Shown one piece after another: positions 1-11,852 of a DNA stretch of 64,000 nucleotides (its first letter is position 1; the number at the start of each line of letters is the position of its first letter). The notes under the pieces were generated by a model. That model searched no databases and was not told the DNA's origin. It saw only the letters and a list, made by a program, of their open reading frames with translations. Location: NCBI GenBank assembly GCA_958450325.1, contig OY288239.1:42365811-42429810 (forward strand). The letters are read 5' to 3'. Origin of the DNA: Agrostemma githago. Lineage: Eukaryota > Streptophyta > Magnoliopsida > Caryophyllales > Caryophyllaceae. The position numbers and the translations under genes are program-made.

Positions 1-1778
<1,778 letters not shown>

Positions 1779-3686
1779 TTATAAAACAGTTTCAAAGATT
1801 CTTGCTAATAGACTTAAGCCTATTCTTCCTAGCATAATTGGAATGGAACAGGCTGCTTTTGTGTCTGGTAGGAGCATTTTTGATAACATTCTGTTGTCCC
1901 AAGCTTTGGTTAAGGGATATACCAGAAAATTTCTTACTCCTAGATGTTTAATAAAGGTTGATATTAGAAAGGCCTTTGATTCCCTTCAATGGGACTTCAT
2001 AGAGAAGATGCTCCAGAAGTTAGGGTTTCCTGACCTTTTTGTGAAATGGATTATGGGCTGTGTTAGCAATCCATGGTATTCCTTTAATGTGAATGGGGAA
2101 GTTACTGGTTTTATTCAAGGAAAAGGTGGGATTAGGCAAGGAGACCCCCTATCTCCTTACCTATTTGTCATGAATATGGAAGTCTTATCTAAATCTCTCC
2201 GGATGTTGTGTTCTCAGGCCAATGTGTCCTATCATCCTAAATGTTGCTGGCTTAATTTGACTCATCTAATTTTTGCAGATGATTTGATGCTTTTTACTAG
2301 AGGTGACTTGCCCTCTGTAATGGCAATCAAAAGGGCTTTAGATACTTTTGGGAATATGTCAGGGTTAGTTGCTAATGTAGATAAGACTTGTATATACTTT
2401 GGAGGTTTAGATCAAGGGGTGAAGGATCTAATCCTCTCTAATACAGGTTTTGTTGAGGGTAAATTTCCATTTCGTTATTTGGGGGTTCCTCTCACTGATG
2501 CAAGGATTAGTATTAATATGCTTAGTCCTTTAATTCTGAAGGTGCAGCATGCTGTAGGGCATTGGTCTACTCAGTTCCTTTCTTATGCTGGTAAGGCTCA
2601 GTTGATTAATTCAAGTATCTTTGGATTGGAGAATTTCTGGTCTGCAAGTCTTCTTCTACCTAAAACCATTCTGAAGTTGCTAAACAAAATAAGTAAGGAC
2701 TTCTTTTGGGGTATCAAGGATGGACAGAGAAGATTAATTTTTAAGAAATGGAGGGAAATTTGTTCTCCATGGGATTCTGGAGGTTTCAACATCAAGGATG
2801 TTCAGTGCTGGAATGCTGCTCTTCTCACTAAATGGCTGTGGATTTTTGCAAAAGGGCCAAGTAGTCTTTGGAGCAATTGGTGTAGGCATTATGTCTTTGC
2901 CTCAGGATCTGTTTGGGATGCTAAATCGAAGGAATATTTTCCTGCTAGTATTAAGAGCGTTATAGCAGTTCGAAATCAGTTGCAGGAACATTGTGGTTCT
3001 CAGAAGCAAGCTCAGTTGGCTGTTAGCAGTTGTAGTACAGGTTCAAAATATAATGTCTCCAAAATATATTTGATTCTTAAAGGGCCAGTTAAGAAGTTCT
3101 GGGGTTCTTTCTTTGCGTCAGACATCTTTTACCCCAGCCACAAAGTGATAACTTCTTTAGCATTACAGAAGCAATTATCCACCAATGATCAATTTCAAAA
3201 GAAAGGATTTGCTCTTGCAAATAGATGCTGTTTATGTCAGCAACAAGAGGAAAATACATCCCATCTGTTCTTTGCTTGTGATTTTGCTAAGCAGGTCTGG
3301 AGCAGTATGCTTAGTTGGATAGGTTTGAACTATGTTAAGCCTGATCTTCAGGTAGTGATTCGCTGGCTGATCAACCATAGAAGTAAGAAGCATTGGAAGA
3401 ATGTTTGGTTACGAGTAAGTGTTGCAGCTGCTGTTTATCTCATCTGGAAAGAGAGGAACAAACGCATATTCACAGAGAAGACTTCTACTCCTGAGGCTGT
3501 ATTTGAAAACCTTAAATTCATTGTTCATACGCGATTTTTGTGTAAGCAAAGCAATCCTAAGTATTTTAGGATGATAGAGAGAATGGCTTCCAATTAATTC
3601 TGTAAAGTTAGTGTGATAGTATTTTTGCAATATTGTAATTTTTTTTCTCAATGAAATGAAATGATAACCTTTTTGCAAAAAAAAAA
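1779..3686 (+). mobile_element. LINE B, 5'-truncated
   Basis: Starts abruptly at the end of the TAA tract of LINE A, inside the RT domain (first residues YKTVSKIL), and runs to a 3' terminus GATAACCTTTTTGC plus poly(A). ORF1, the endonuclease and the N-terminal part of RT are absent, as expected from incomplete reverse transcription. Similarity is highest to LINE A (same FFWGI, YHPKCC and KQSNPK-like blocks), so A and B are one subfamily. Confidence 0.92.
1780..3597 (+). CDS. LINE B ORF2, 5'-truncated (RT and zf-RVT)
   Basis: Open frame of about 605 codons beginning at the 5' truncation point, not at a natural start; the first ATG at 1843 is internal to the domain. It holds most of the reverse transcriptase: FVSGRSIFDNILLSQ, the KVDIRKAFDS block (first catalytic Asp), GIRQGDPLSPYLF and FADDLMLF (catalytic YXDD-equivalent). 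The connecting region and the zf-RVT motif (NRCCLCQQ, then HLFFACDF) follow. No internal stop is present despite the truncation, so insertion was probably fairly recent. Without the endonuclease it is not expected to be autonomous. Confidence 0.9.
   Translation, partial: YKTVSKILANRLKPILPSIIGMEQAAFVSGRSIFDNILLSQALVKGYTRKFLTPRCLIKVDIRKAFDSLQWDFIEKMLQKLGFPDLFVKWIMGCVSNPWYSFNVNGEVTGFIQGKGGIRQGDPLSPYLFVMNMEVLSKSLRMLCSQANVSYHPKCCWLNLTHLIFADDLMLFTRGDLPSVMAIKRALDTFGNMSGLVANVDKTCIYFGGLDQGVKDLILSNTGFVEGKFPFRYLGVPLTDARISINMLSPLILKVQHAVGHWSTQFLSYAGKAQLINSSIFGLENFWSASLLLPKTILKLLNKISKDFFWGIKDGQRRLIFKKWREICSPWDSGGFNIKDVQCWNAALLTKWLWIFAKGPSSLWSNWCRHYVFASGSVWDAKSKEYFPASIKSVIAVRNQLQEHCGSQKQAQLAVSSCSTGSKYNVSKIYLILKGPVKKFWGSFFASDIFYPSHKVITSLALQKQLSTNDQFQKKGFALANRCCLCQQQEENTSHLFFACDFAKQVWSSMLSWIGLNYVKPDLQVVIRWLINHRSKKHWKNVWLRVSVAAAVYLIWKERNKRIFTEKTSTPEAVFENLKFIVHTRFLCKQSNPKYFRMIERMASN

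Positions 3687-3718
<32 letters not shown>
3676..3718 (+). repeat. poly(A) plus (TAA)n at the LINE B/C junction
   Basis: A run of about ten A is followed by GTAATAAT and about ten TAA units. LINE C starts at 3719, directly at the end of the tract. Confidence 0.93.
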
Positions 3719-5542
3719 TACAGGCCGATTTCTTGTTGTTCTGTTTTGTACAAAACAATAAGTAAGATCATAACGTATAGGCTGCATTTGGTGATGCATG
3801 AATTTGTGGGCCCTGAGCAGGCTGCTTTTGTGCAGGGACGTAATATTCACGAAAATATCGCTCTATCTCAGCTTCTTGTTAAAGGATATGGAAGGAAATT
3901 CATTACCCCTCGTTGTCTTTTAAAAGTCGACTTGCGAAAGGCATTTGATTCATTGCAATGGGGATTTATCGAGGCTATGATGTTGGAACTAAATTTTCCA
4001 CCTCAGTTAATTGCTTGGATTCAAGGGTGTATCACGGGATCTTGGTTTTCGATTAAGATGAATGGCAACTCTCATGGTTTCTTTAAGGGAAAGAGTGGAA
4101 TTCGTCAAGGGGATCCATTATCTCCTTACATTTTTGTTCTAAGTATGGAAATTCTTTCTAGATCTCTTCGACACATGATGGGGAAGCCGCAGATCTCATT
4201 TCATCCTAAATGCAAGAGAATAGGATTAAACCATCTAATCTTTGCCGATGACCTCATGATTTTCACTAGAGGTGATGTGCCTTCTGTGGCTGCTGCTTTG
4301 GAGGAATTGGATAATTTTGCTAAGATTTCTGGTCTTCATGTTAATAGGGATAAAACGGATATTTATTTTGGGGGTGAAGCTGATGAGATAAAGCAGGAAA
4401 TTCTTTTAGCAACGGGGTTTAAACAGGGTATATTTCCTTGTCGATACTTGGGGTTGCCGTTAAATGATGTGAATAATAGGCTAATGCATTATAATGGGTT
4501 AATTCATGCTGTTCAGACTGTGTTGAGTCACTGGTCATCCAAGAGCCTTACATATGCAGGACGGATTCAAATTATAAATTCTACGCACTTTGGTATTCTC
4601 AACTATTGGTGTTCTAACACGATTCTGCCAGGTAATGTCCGCTGCAAATTGACTCAGATATACAGGAGATATATCTGGACTGGTGGGCATGAGGATCGTG
4701 GTGTGTATTATAAGAGCTGGGATAGTATATGCGCTCCATGGGACGAGGGTGGATTTGACATTAAGGACTTAGCAGCTTGGAATAAAGCCTTAATAAGTCA
4801 ATGGTTATGGAAAATTTTGACAGCTAGAGGCGGTATTTGGGGTAAATGGGTTACGAGCTATATTCTGGGAAGGCAAAGCATTTGGGAAATAAAGCAACAA
4901 GATAGGTACACATCCAGTTTCAATAGCATTCTGAAAGTTAGAGATGAAATATGGGCAAAAGAAGGAACGGCTGAAGGAATTGCAGCTCGCATTCAAAGTT
5001 GGCATAATGTACAGGGATTTCAGCTCAAAGATGCGTATAATTGGTTTAGGAGAAAGTTGGGGAACTGCAGCTGGTTGACAGTGCTAAAAGGGCCTAATGT
5101 TATTCCTAAACATGGGGTAGTTGCTTCAATGGCTAGCCAAGGGAAATTAGCGACGATTGATATGATGAAGAGGAAAGGGATATACATCACTAATAGGTGT
5201 ATTTTGTGTAAGGAGAATAATGAAAATCATGAGCACTTATTTTTTCAATGCCGGTATGCACAGGAGGTTTTGTTAGAGCTTCGAAGTTGGTTGAGAATTT
5301 TTGGCCGTTCTAATGATTTAAGAACTGAGTTACGATGGAGTTCGACTAGAAGGAGGAGGAAGCATTGGAAGCATCCGTGGTATTGCAGTATTCTTGGGGC
5401 AGCGGTTTACTGTATCTGGATGGAGCGAAATAATCGAATTTTCACCGGGGATGAGAGACCAGGCAAGGTTCTTGTATCGCAAATCAAGTTTGCAGTGTTC
5501 GCTCGATTAAATAGAAGGAATTTCACTAACTCGTTACATTGA
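3719..5542 (+). CDS. LINE C ORF2, 5'-truncated (RT and zf-RVT)
   Basis: Open frame of about 607 codons from the truncation point to TGA. It contains KVDLRKAFDSLQW, GIRQGDPLSPYIF, HLIFADDLMIF (catalytic FADD), the FPCRYLGLPL block, and the zf-RVT motif (NRCILCKE, then HEHLFFQC). The C-terminal AAVYCIWMERNNRIF block matches the other copies. The frame is uninterrupted. The protein lacks the endonuclease and the start of RT; the first ATG (3746) falls inside the domain and is not the natural start. Confidence 0.9.
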   Translation, partial: YRPISCCSVLYKTISKIITYRLHLVMHEFVGPEQAAFVQGRNIHENIALSQLLVKGYGRKFITPRCLLKVDLRKAFDSLQWGFIEAMMLELNFPPQLIAWIQGCITGSWFSIKMNGNSHGFFKGKSGIRQGDPLSPYIFVLSMEILSRSLRHMMGKPQISFHPKCKRIGLNHLIFADDLMIFTRGDVPSVAAALEELDNFAKISGLHVNRDKTDIYFGGEADEIKQEILLATGFKQGIFPCRYLGLPLNDVNNRLMHYNGLIHAVQTVLSHWSSKSLTYAGRIQIINSTHFGILNYWCSNTILPGNVRCKLTQIYRRYIWTGGHEDRGVYYKSWDSICAPWDEGGFDIKDLAAWNKALISQWLWKILTARGGIWGKWVTSYILGRQSIWEIKQQDRYTSSFNSILKVRDEIWAKEGTAEGIAARIQSWHNVQGFQLKDAYNWFRRKLGNCSWLTVLKGPNVIPKHGVVASMASQGKLATIDMMKRKGIYITNRCILCKENNENHEHLFFQCRYAQEVLLELRSWLRIFGRSNDLRTELRWSSTRRRRKHWKHPWYCSILGAAVYCIWMERNNRIFTGDERPGKVLVSQIKFAVFARLNRRNFTNSLH

Positions 5543-5582
5543 TTGCGTGTTGTTCTAGGGGTTATACTTTTGTAAGACTAGT

Positions 5583-5613
5583 CTCTTCTTTGCCCTAAAT
5601 GGATGAATAAGAG
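5583..5613 (+). other. LINE C 3' terminal hairpin (weak)
   Basis: CTCTT (5583-5587) can pair with AAGAG (5609-5613), about 17 nt before the poly(A). The loop is longer than in D, E and F. Position matches the hairpins of the other copies; a role in recognition by the RT is inferred. Confidence 0.45.
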
Positions 5614-5629
5614 TCATAACTTTTCTTGC

Positions 5630-5668
5630 AAAAAAAAAATATATATATATATAATAATAATAATAATA
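5630..5668 (+). repeat. poly(A), (AT)n and (TAA)n at the LINE C/D junction
   Basis: Ten A, then about six AT units and five TAA units. LINE D begins at about 5669 with its CT-rich 5' UTR. Confidence 0.92.
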
Positions 5669-5727
5669 CTTCTCTCTCTTTTCTCTCTCTAGAGAACGTT
5701 TCTCTCAAGCAACGTACTCCATTACAG

Positions 5728-7462
5728 ATGAATCCGGAGCTGCCAACGGGAAGAGGACGGGGAAGACCACGGAAAACATCCAGAATCGATGTAAAAATCT
5801 TCACAAGGATCCTAAGGATACCAATTTAGGGGCGGATGATTCTCATTTGGCGGAAATGACTGAACTTCAGGAAGCTGCGAAGCAGGGAGGTAATGTTTTT
5901 GGTGAGTTAATTGATTTGGCTTTGAAATCGGCCATGAAAATTGGTGATAGCAAAGTGATTACTGGTTCTAGTACGAAGTTGCAGGGGGCTCCTGGAGTAG
6001 AGGAGGATGGAGGTTTGCCGAAGGATGGGGAGATGATCGGGGGCAATGAGACTGTGGATTGTAACACGGAACAGGTAGTAACTGAGACGGCTGATCTGGT
6101 TACGCCAAGAACTTGGGCGGGGAGAATATCGGAGAAGAAATCAGGTATGGGTCTGTTCTATGATGAATATAGTGCTGCTGCAACTGAAATAGACATTAAT
6201 TTTGGGGATTTTGAGGATGAACTCAAGTTGTGGCGCTTTACGCTGATGGGTAATGTATTAGGAGCACGCCCTACATTGCTGAAAATGCAGGATTTTGTTG
6301 CTAAGTCTTGGAATAATGTTCAACCACCATGTGTGTAGTATTTTAAGAAGGGGTGGTTTTCTTTCCGATTTGGGACGAAAGAGGATATGGAGCTTGTCTT
6401 AAGGGGTGGTCCATGGCAGGTGGGAGCGAACACACTAATCCTTAAGCAATGGAGTCCAACTTTTTCACAAGAAATGGAGAAAATATCAGTTGTTCCGGTC
6501 TGGGTACTGTTTCCAGACTTGGATCCATTCCTTTGGTCTGAGTCGGTACTCAGTAAGATGGCGAGTAAAGTTGGACGCCCAATGTTTGCAGATGCAACTA
6601 CCACATTTAAAGAGCGATTGTCATTCGCGAGAGTGATGATAGAGGTTGATGTTTCAAAGGAGCTACCGGATCATATTACTATTAATGTGCCTCTTTTGGG
6701 CAAACTAGTGCAAAGGGTAAGCTATGAGTGGCTGCCTTATTTCTGTACTGGTTGCAAGAAGTTGGGACACCTGATTAACACTTGTAAGTGGGAAAAGGAG
6801 AAGAAAAAAGCCGAGTCAAAACCATTGCAGCGTTATACCCCTGTTAAGCACGCTGTAGAAGAGGGTGATGAGAGGATCCTGGACCCCAATTTGACTAACA
6901 TACAGGCAGGGGGAGCAGTACCCAGGGAGTACTCTGCTGCTCTGGTTGCTGGTCCTTCCTTCCCAGTGGTTAAGTCAGATGGATTAGGGAGGGATGGAGT
7001 TGCTGGCCCGGACCCCAATCTGTCCAGCATGAAGGGCAGTAGTTCGGAATCTGGAGTGGAGAAGGGGAACTCAGATTCTGACACTGTTTCTTTGGCTCGG
7101 TCAGGTGGATTAGGGAGGGAAGCTGAAGTAGACCCGGATCCCAATTCGACTCACCTTGGGTTGGATGGATTAGGAAGGGTGATTATCCCGGACTCAAGCT
7201 TCTTAGGGAAGGATAGTGCTACCATGGAATGGGATTTGGTGACCAGAAGGAATGGCCGGGTTCCATTTCTGTGAGGAAACGTATTGAAGGATTTGGTGCA
7301 CATTCAGATTTGAAGGGTCTATCTCAGGCTATGATTGATTCTTTGCGCTCACCAAATAAATTTGATGTTCTTCAGCACACTCATGAGCAGGAGAAGGAAG
7401 TAGCAAGACAGACAACAAATATTGCACTAGAGGAACCAATTCCCCCGGATTTATGTATATGA
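5728..7462 (+). pseudogene. LINE D ORF1 (AT-hook, DUF4283-like, CCHC), broken
   Basis: ORF1 proteins of plant LINEs bind the element RNA. The ATG at 5728 opens with an AT-hook (GRGRGRPRK, residues 8-16). A frameshift near 5780-5795 moves the frame. A DUF4283-like domain follows at about 6228-6650 (FTLMGNVLGARPT, GWFSFRF, GGPWQVG, PDLDPFLW), then a CCHC zinc knuckle at about 6746 (CTGCKKLGHLINTC). An in-frame TAG at 6336-6338 replaces the Gln of the QYFKKGW block seen in other copies. A second frameshift near 7256-7274 precedes the terminal PPDL-like end. The stop at 7460-7462 overlaps the ORF2 ATG as ATGA. Not expected to be functional. Confidence 0.85.
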
Positions 7463-10400
7463 TTGTGAGTTCTTGGAATATTAGGGGGGTAATGAAACCT
7501 TCAAGCAGGATGCAGTAAATAAGCTAATGAGGGAGAGAGATATTGATGTTTTAGGCTTATTAGAAACACGAATTAAAGAAAAGAAAGCTTCAAAAGTTTT
7601 TAGGGGAAATTTTCAATATTATTCGATTAGATGCAATTATGAGACTCATCCAAATGGTAGAATTTGGCTTATGTGGAGACCAAGTAAAGTTAGGGTGACT
7701 GTGTTGGGGGTTCACTCACAGTATATCCACAGCTTGGTTCACCACTTTGCTTCTCGGGAAGATTTTCATGTTACTATGGTGTATGGAAGTAATAGGGGAT
7801 CGGATAGGGATGAGTTGTGGACTCATTTGCTGAATTTATCAAATTTGGTTAATAGATGGGTGGTTATGGGAGATTTTAATGTGGTCAGAGGCGAGTTGGA
7901 AAAGATTGGAGGGGACTCTCCTGATGAGGGTGAAGTTGATGCTTTCAATAACTGCATTACTAATACTGGGCTACAGGAAGTAAATGGACAGGGATGCGAA
8001 TTCACTTGGACGAACAATCAGGACCCCTCATCTAGGGTCTGGTCAAAGCTGGATCGTGCATTAATTAATAGCAACTGGTTGAGGGACTTCCCCTCTACTC
8101 ATGCTCAGTATCTTAATTCTGGAGTATCTGACCATTCGCCAATTCTAATTCGTGTTCTAGCTGAGGAAAAGAGGAGAAAGCGGTTTAGTTTTTTAAATTG
8201 CTGGGCGGAGCATCCGGATTACCTTGATTTGGTGAAGAATGCGTGGAGCAAACAGGTAATAGGAACTGCAGCTTATCAGCTCTTTAGAAAATTGCAGAAT
8301 GTTAAACTTGCGCTGAAAAAGCTGCATAAGAAAGAGTTTACAGCAATAGGGAAGAGAATTAATGCAATTGATGATGAATTGGATAATTGCCAGACCCAAT
8401 TACAGGGTGATCCGTTCTCAGCTATGCTTATTGCTCGGGAAAAAGCTCTTGCCTCCATGAGTTTGAAACTAAAGAAGGCAGAGCTAAGTATTCTCCACCA
8501 GCGTGCCAAGATGGAGCATTTAATCGAGGATGATCAGTCTACTAGTTTTTTTCACACTAGGCTCAAGGAGAGGAGACATCAACAGGTTATCGGAGTAATT
8601 CATGATGCTAATGGGAGGGAAAGAGTAGGAGAGGAAGTCTCTACTGGTTTTGTGGAGTACTACCAGGATCTTCTTGGAAAAGCAACTGATGTTATTCCGT
8701 TGGATGAGGCAATTATGAAGAGGGGAAACGTTATTCAGGAAAAGGATTGGAGTGCTATGCTTACCATTCCAGTAGAGGAGGAAATTAGGAGGGAAGTGTT
8801 CTCGATTCATTCTGATAAAAGCCCAGGTCCGGATGGGTTTTCATTGGGATTTTTTAAGAGCTCGTGGGATATAGTTAAAACGGTTTTCTGTGCAGCAGTG
8901 AAGGATTTTTTTGCTAAGGGAAAGATGTTGAAGCAAGCCAATACGACTCTAATTTCCCTCATTCCTAAGAAGATAGTTTGTCATTCAGTGATGGATTACC
9001 GGCCAATCTCTTGTTGTTCTGTCCTATATAAAGTCATAAGTAAAATCTTAACTAGCAGGATTAAAGTGGTCATCCAACAACTCGTTGGTCCAGAGCAAAT
9101 TGCTTTTCTCGATGGCAGAAGCATTCAGGACAATATCGCACTATCTCAGTCTTTGATCAAGAACTATAATAGAAAGCTACTCACGCCTAGGTGTTTCATG
9201 AAAGTTGATCTTCGTAAGGCTTTTGACTCCTTGCAATGGGAGTTCATTGAAAGAATGCTTGAGGGTTTCAATTTTCCACCACTTTTTGTTAAGTGGATCA
9301 AGGGTTGCATTACAGGATCCTGGTACTCACTCAAAATCAATGGTGAATCTAAAGGATTCTTTAAGGGCAAGAGCGGTATTCGCCAAGGAGACCCTCTTTC
9401 TCCTTATTTGTTTGTTTTGAGCATGGAGGTACTTTCAAGGAGGCTTCGAGATATAAATACTAAGGCTATGGTATCTTATCATCCTAAGTGTCGAGGAATT
9501 AAGCTAAATCATTTGATCTTTGCGGACGATTTGATGATTTTCATTAGGGGTGACGTTCCTTCAGTTAGAGAGGCAACTACTGCTATGGATATTTTTGCAC
9601 AAGAATCCGGGTTGAAAGCAAATAAGGGGAAAACGAATATTTTCTTTGGGGGATTTCATGAGGATGTCAAAGAGCTTATTTTGCAACAAACGGGCTTTGC
9701 TCAAGGGGCGTTTCCTTGTCGTTATTTGGGGCTTCCGCTTAATGCAATTAGTAATAAACGAGGGGATTATACTGTTCTTATAGAGAAGATCAGAAATAGT
9801 TTCGCGAGCTGGTCAGCTCAGGCTCTGACTTACGCTGGCCGGTGTCAATTATTAAATACTGTTGTTTTTGGGCTTTTGGATTTTTGGAGTGCTAATAGTC
9901 TCCTACCAGCTAATGTCATTCAGTGCGTTATCAAGGATTGCAGGTCGTTCTTTTGGAGGGGCTCGTGTGAAGGAAGAGGTATGATTTTCAAGAGTTGGGA
10001 GAGTATATGTGTGCCTTGGGATGAAAGAGGTTTTGACATAAAACACATTTCTTCTTGGAACAAGGCTTGGGTTAGCAAATGGCTTTGGAGATTGGATATG
10101 GCAGGAGAAGACTTGTGGTACAACTGGCATAAGCATTACGTTTTGGGCTCGACAAACATCTGGTGCATACAGAAGAAGGAGTTACATACTGCAACAATTA
10201 GAAGTGTTATTACTGTTCGGGATGAAATTATTCGGAGTGCAGGTTCAGTAGAAGAGGCGAAGGAACTGGTTTCATCTTGGACGTCTTTTGGCAAGTTCAA
10301 CGTTGCAAAAGCGTATGAGTGGTTCCGACCTAAGCAAGCAAAGGCACAAAGGATGAAGTGGTTACACGGAGTCCACACAGTTCCCAAGCATAGGATTATC

Positions 10401-10688
10401 CTTTCCTTGGCTGCACAGCATAACCTATCTACAGTTGATAATCTACAGCGCAGGGGGATGCAATTTATCAATCGATGTGCATTATGTCAACAGAGATTGG
10501 AAACACATAAGCATTTGTTCTTTCATTGCTCTTATTCGGGACAAGTTTGGGCTAGTCTTCTTCAATTGATGCGAGTTGATATGAACTTTGAAACAAGGAT
10601 AAGAAGTATGATTAGTATTCTGAAATGGAACGTAAACAACAAACCAAAACAGAATGAAAGGATAGTTTTAAGGTTGAATAAACCGTAA
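7459..10688 (+). pseudogene. LINE D ORF2 (endonuclease, RT), broken
   Basis: The ATG at 7459 overlaps the ORF1 stop. WNIRG is followed at once by a one-base indel in a G run (about 7484-7489); the frame resumes as NETFKQDAVNKL and is then open to 10688. An apurinic-type endonuclease fills the first ~230 residues (LLETRIK, GDFNVV, SDHSPIL). RT blocks follow: SPGPDGF, KVDLRKAFDS, GIRQGDPLSPYLF and HLIFADDLMIF. A zf-RVT motif (NRCALCQQ, HKHLFFHC) sits near the end. The last ~17 codons before the stop are read from inserted foreign DNA. Closest copies are C and F. Confidence 0.87.
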
Positions 10689-11296
10689 CCAAGGATAGTA
10701 TGCTAGGTGAAGTAGACCTATACTCCAACAAAGCGGTTTGCTAGATCAAACACTCGATTGAAATAGCGAGTTTAGAGCTTGTAACGCGACTCACTCTAGA
10801 CTTTGTCTTGTAAACTACAAGGACGAAACAGAAAGCTCAGCTTTACTCAAGTTTTTTTATGCAAATTGGATGTCTTATTCATTCAACTATGTCTTACTCA
10901 AGCTCAGTTTTTTTATGTCGCATCAGAAATTCCCATGCACAACTGTCTTGTTCGGACCATAACTTTGTCAATACTTGTTCAATGAGCCTTCATGAATAGT
11001 CATTGGAAAGATAAGCTCGAAATCTATCTTCTCCATTTTGAATGACTACGAAATTCCAAGTATAACTCGAGATATGGACTGATCAAAACAATGCTGCAAA
11101 ATGAACTCGCATCAGAAATTCCCATGCACAACTGTCTTGTTCGGACCATAACTTTGTCAATACTTGTTCAATGAGCCTTCATGAATAGTCATTGGAAAGA
11201 TAAGCTCGAAATCTATCTCCTCCATTTTGAATGACTACGAAACTCCAAGTATAACTCGAGATATGGACTGATCAAAACAACGGTGCAAAATGAACT
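10640..11296 (+). other. Unidentified insert in LINE D ORF2
   Basis: About 0.65 kb between two LINE segments shows no LINE similarity and no meaningful ORF. The first 280 bp is unique and includes T-rich stretches after two similar TACTCAAG contexts (about 10840-10915). The second part is a 189-bp direct repeat. No terminal inverted repeats or clear target-site duplication were found. Its origin is unknown. Confidence 0.6.
10919..11296 (+). repeat. 189-bp direct repeat, two tandem copies
   Basis: Copy 1 (10919-11107) and copy 2 (11108-11296) both start CGCATCAGAAATTCCCATGC and have the same length. I see only about five substitutions by eye, so the duplication is recent. A third copy start (CGCATCA) is seen at 11297, where LINE sequence takes over. 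Confidence 0.95.
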
Positions 11297-11298
11297 CG

Positions 11299-11553
11299 CA
11301 TCATCAATGGATGCGGATTGAAGGAAGAAGTTTTGATCTTCATACGGAAATGATATGTACTGGGAAGCGGAGGCATTGCAATCATTGGAAAAGAGATTGG
11401 TTCCGATGTACGCGGGCAGCAGCTGTTTATCAGCTTTGGGGTGAACGGAATGCGAGAATATTTCAAGGAAATTTTAAACAAGTCTCGTGTATTGTAAAAT
11501 CTATTAAGTTTGTGGTCTTTACTTGGTTAAGAGGAAGGGGTATGCTGGGTTAG
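11299..11553 (+). pseudogene. LINE ORF2 C-terminal fragment after the insert
   Basis: This short frame continues the LINE ORF2 C-terminus: RSFDLHTEM aligns with SNDLRTEL of LINE C, then CNHWKRDWF and AAAVYQLWGERNARIF. It ends at TAG 11551-11553 and is followed by a normal LINE 3' UTR. Its first ~17 residues (QWMRIEGRSFDLHTEM) correspond to the same protein region as the last LINE residues before the insert (QLMRVDMNFETRI). The two flanks therefore overlap rather than abut. This may be the end of LINE D after a rearrangement or the end of another copy. Confidence 0.7.
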
Positions 11554-11615
11554 TGGTAGAGTTTGGGTTGGTTTTATGTTTCATAATTTAGTGGTTTGTC
11601 TTTTGTAAGATAAGT

Positions 11616-11636
11616 CTCTTTATCATTAATAAAGAG
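11616..11636 (+). other. LINE D 3' terminal hairpin
   Basis: CTCTTTAT (11616-11623) and ATAAAGAG (11629-11636) form a perfect 8-bp stem with a CATTA loop, 16 nt before the poly(A). The position matches hairpins in E and F that have different stem sequences. A role as RT recognition signal is inferred. Confidence 0.65.
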
Positions 11637-11654
11637 TCATAACCTTTTCTTGCA

Positions 11655-11771
11655 AAAAAAAAATAAAAAAATAAAAAAATAAATAATAATAATAATAATA
11701 ATAATAAAAATAATAGTAATAATAATAGTAATAATAATAGTAATAATAATAGTAATAATAATAATAATAAT
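11655..11771 (+). repeat. A-rich and (TAA)n tail at the LINE D/E junction
   Basis: A run, then AAAAAAT repeats, then TAA units with interspersed TAG. LINE E starts at about 11772. Confidence 0.93.
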
Positions 11772-11852
11772 CGAACAACGGAGAAGTGAGAGAAACTGTT
11801 TCTCTCTCTAGGATTTTCTCCCGCGCGAATTCTGTTACACGAAGCTTCTTCA

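Larger units (their letters stand above)
3719..5639 (+). mobile_element. LINE C, 5'-truncated
   Basis: Begins in the TAA tract of LINE B at the RT block YRPISCCSVLYKTISKI, about 30 bp upstream of the equivalent truncation point of LINE B. It ends at CATAACTTTTCTTGC plus poly(A), then a short (AT)n and (TAA)n. Sequence places it with D and F (FPCRYLGLPLN block), a different subfamily from A and B. Confidence 0.92.
5669..11655 (+). mobile_element. LINE D, full 5' end, degenerate
   Basis: Starts with a CT-rich 5' UTR (ACTTCTCTCTCTTTTCTCTC), then ORF1 and ORF2, and ends CATAACCTTTTCTTGC plus an A-rich tail. ORF1 has two frameshifts and one stop. ORF2 has one frameshift at a G run and is interrupted near 10640 by an unrelated insert. 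The C-terminal fragment after the insert (11299-11553) may come from a second copy, because its residues overlap those before the insert. Subfamily C/D/F. Confidence 0.88.
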
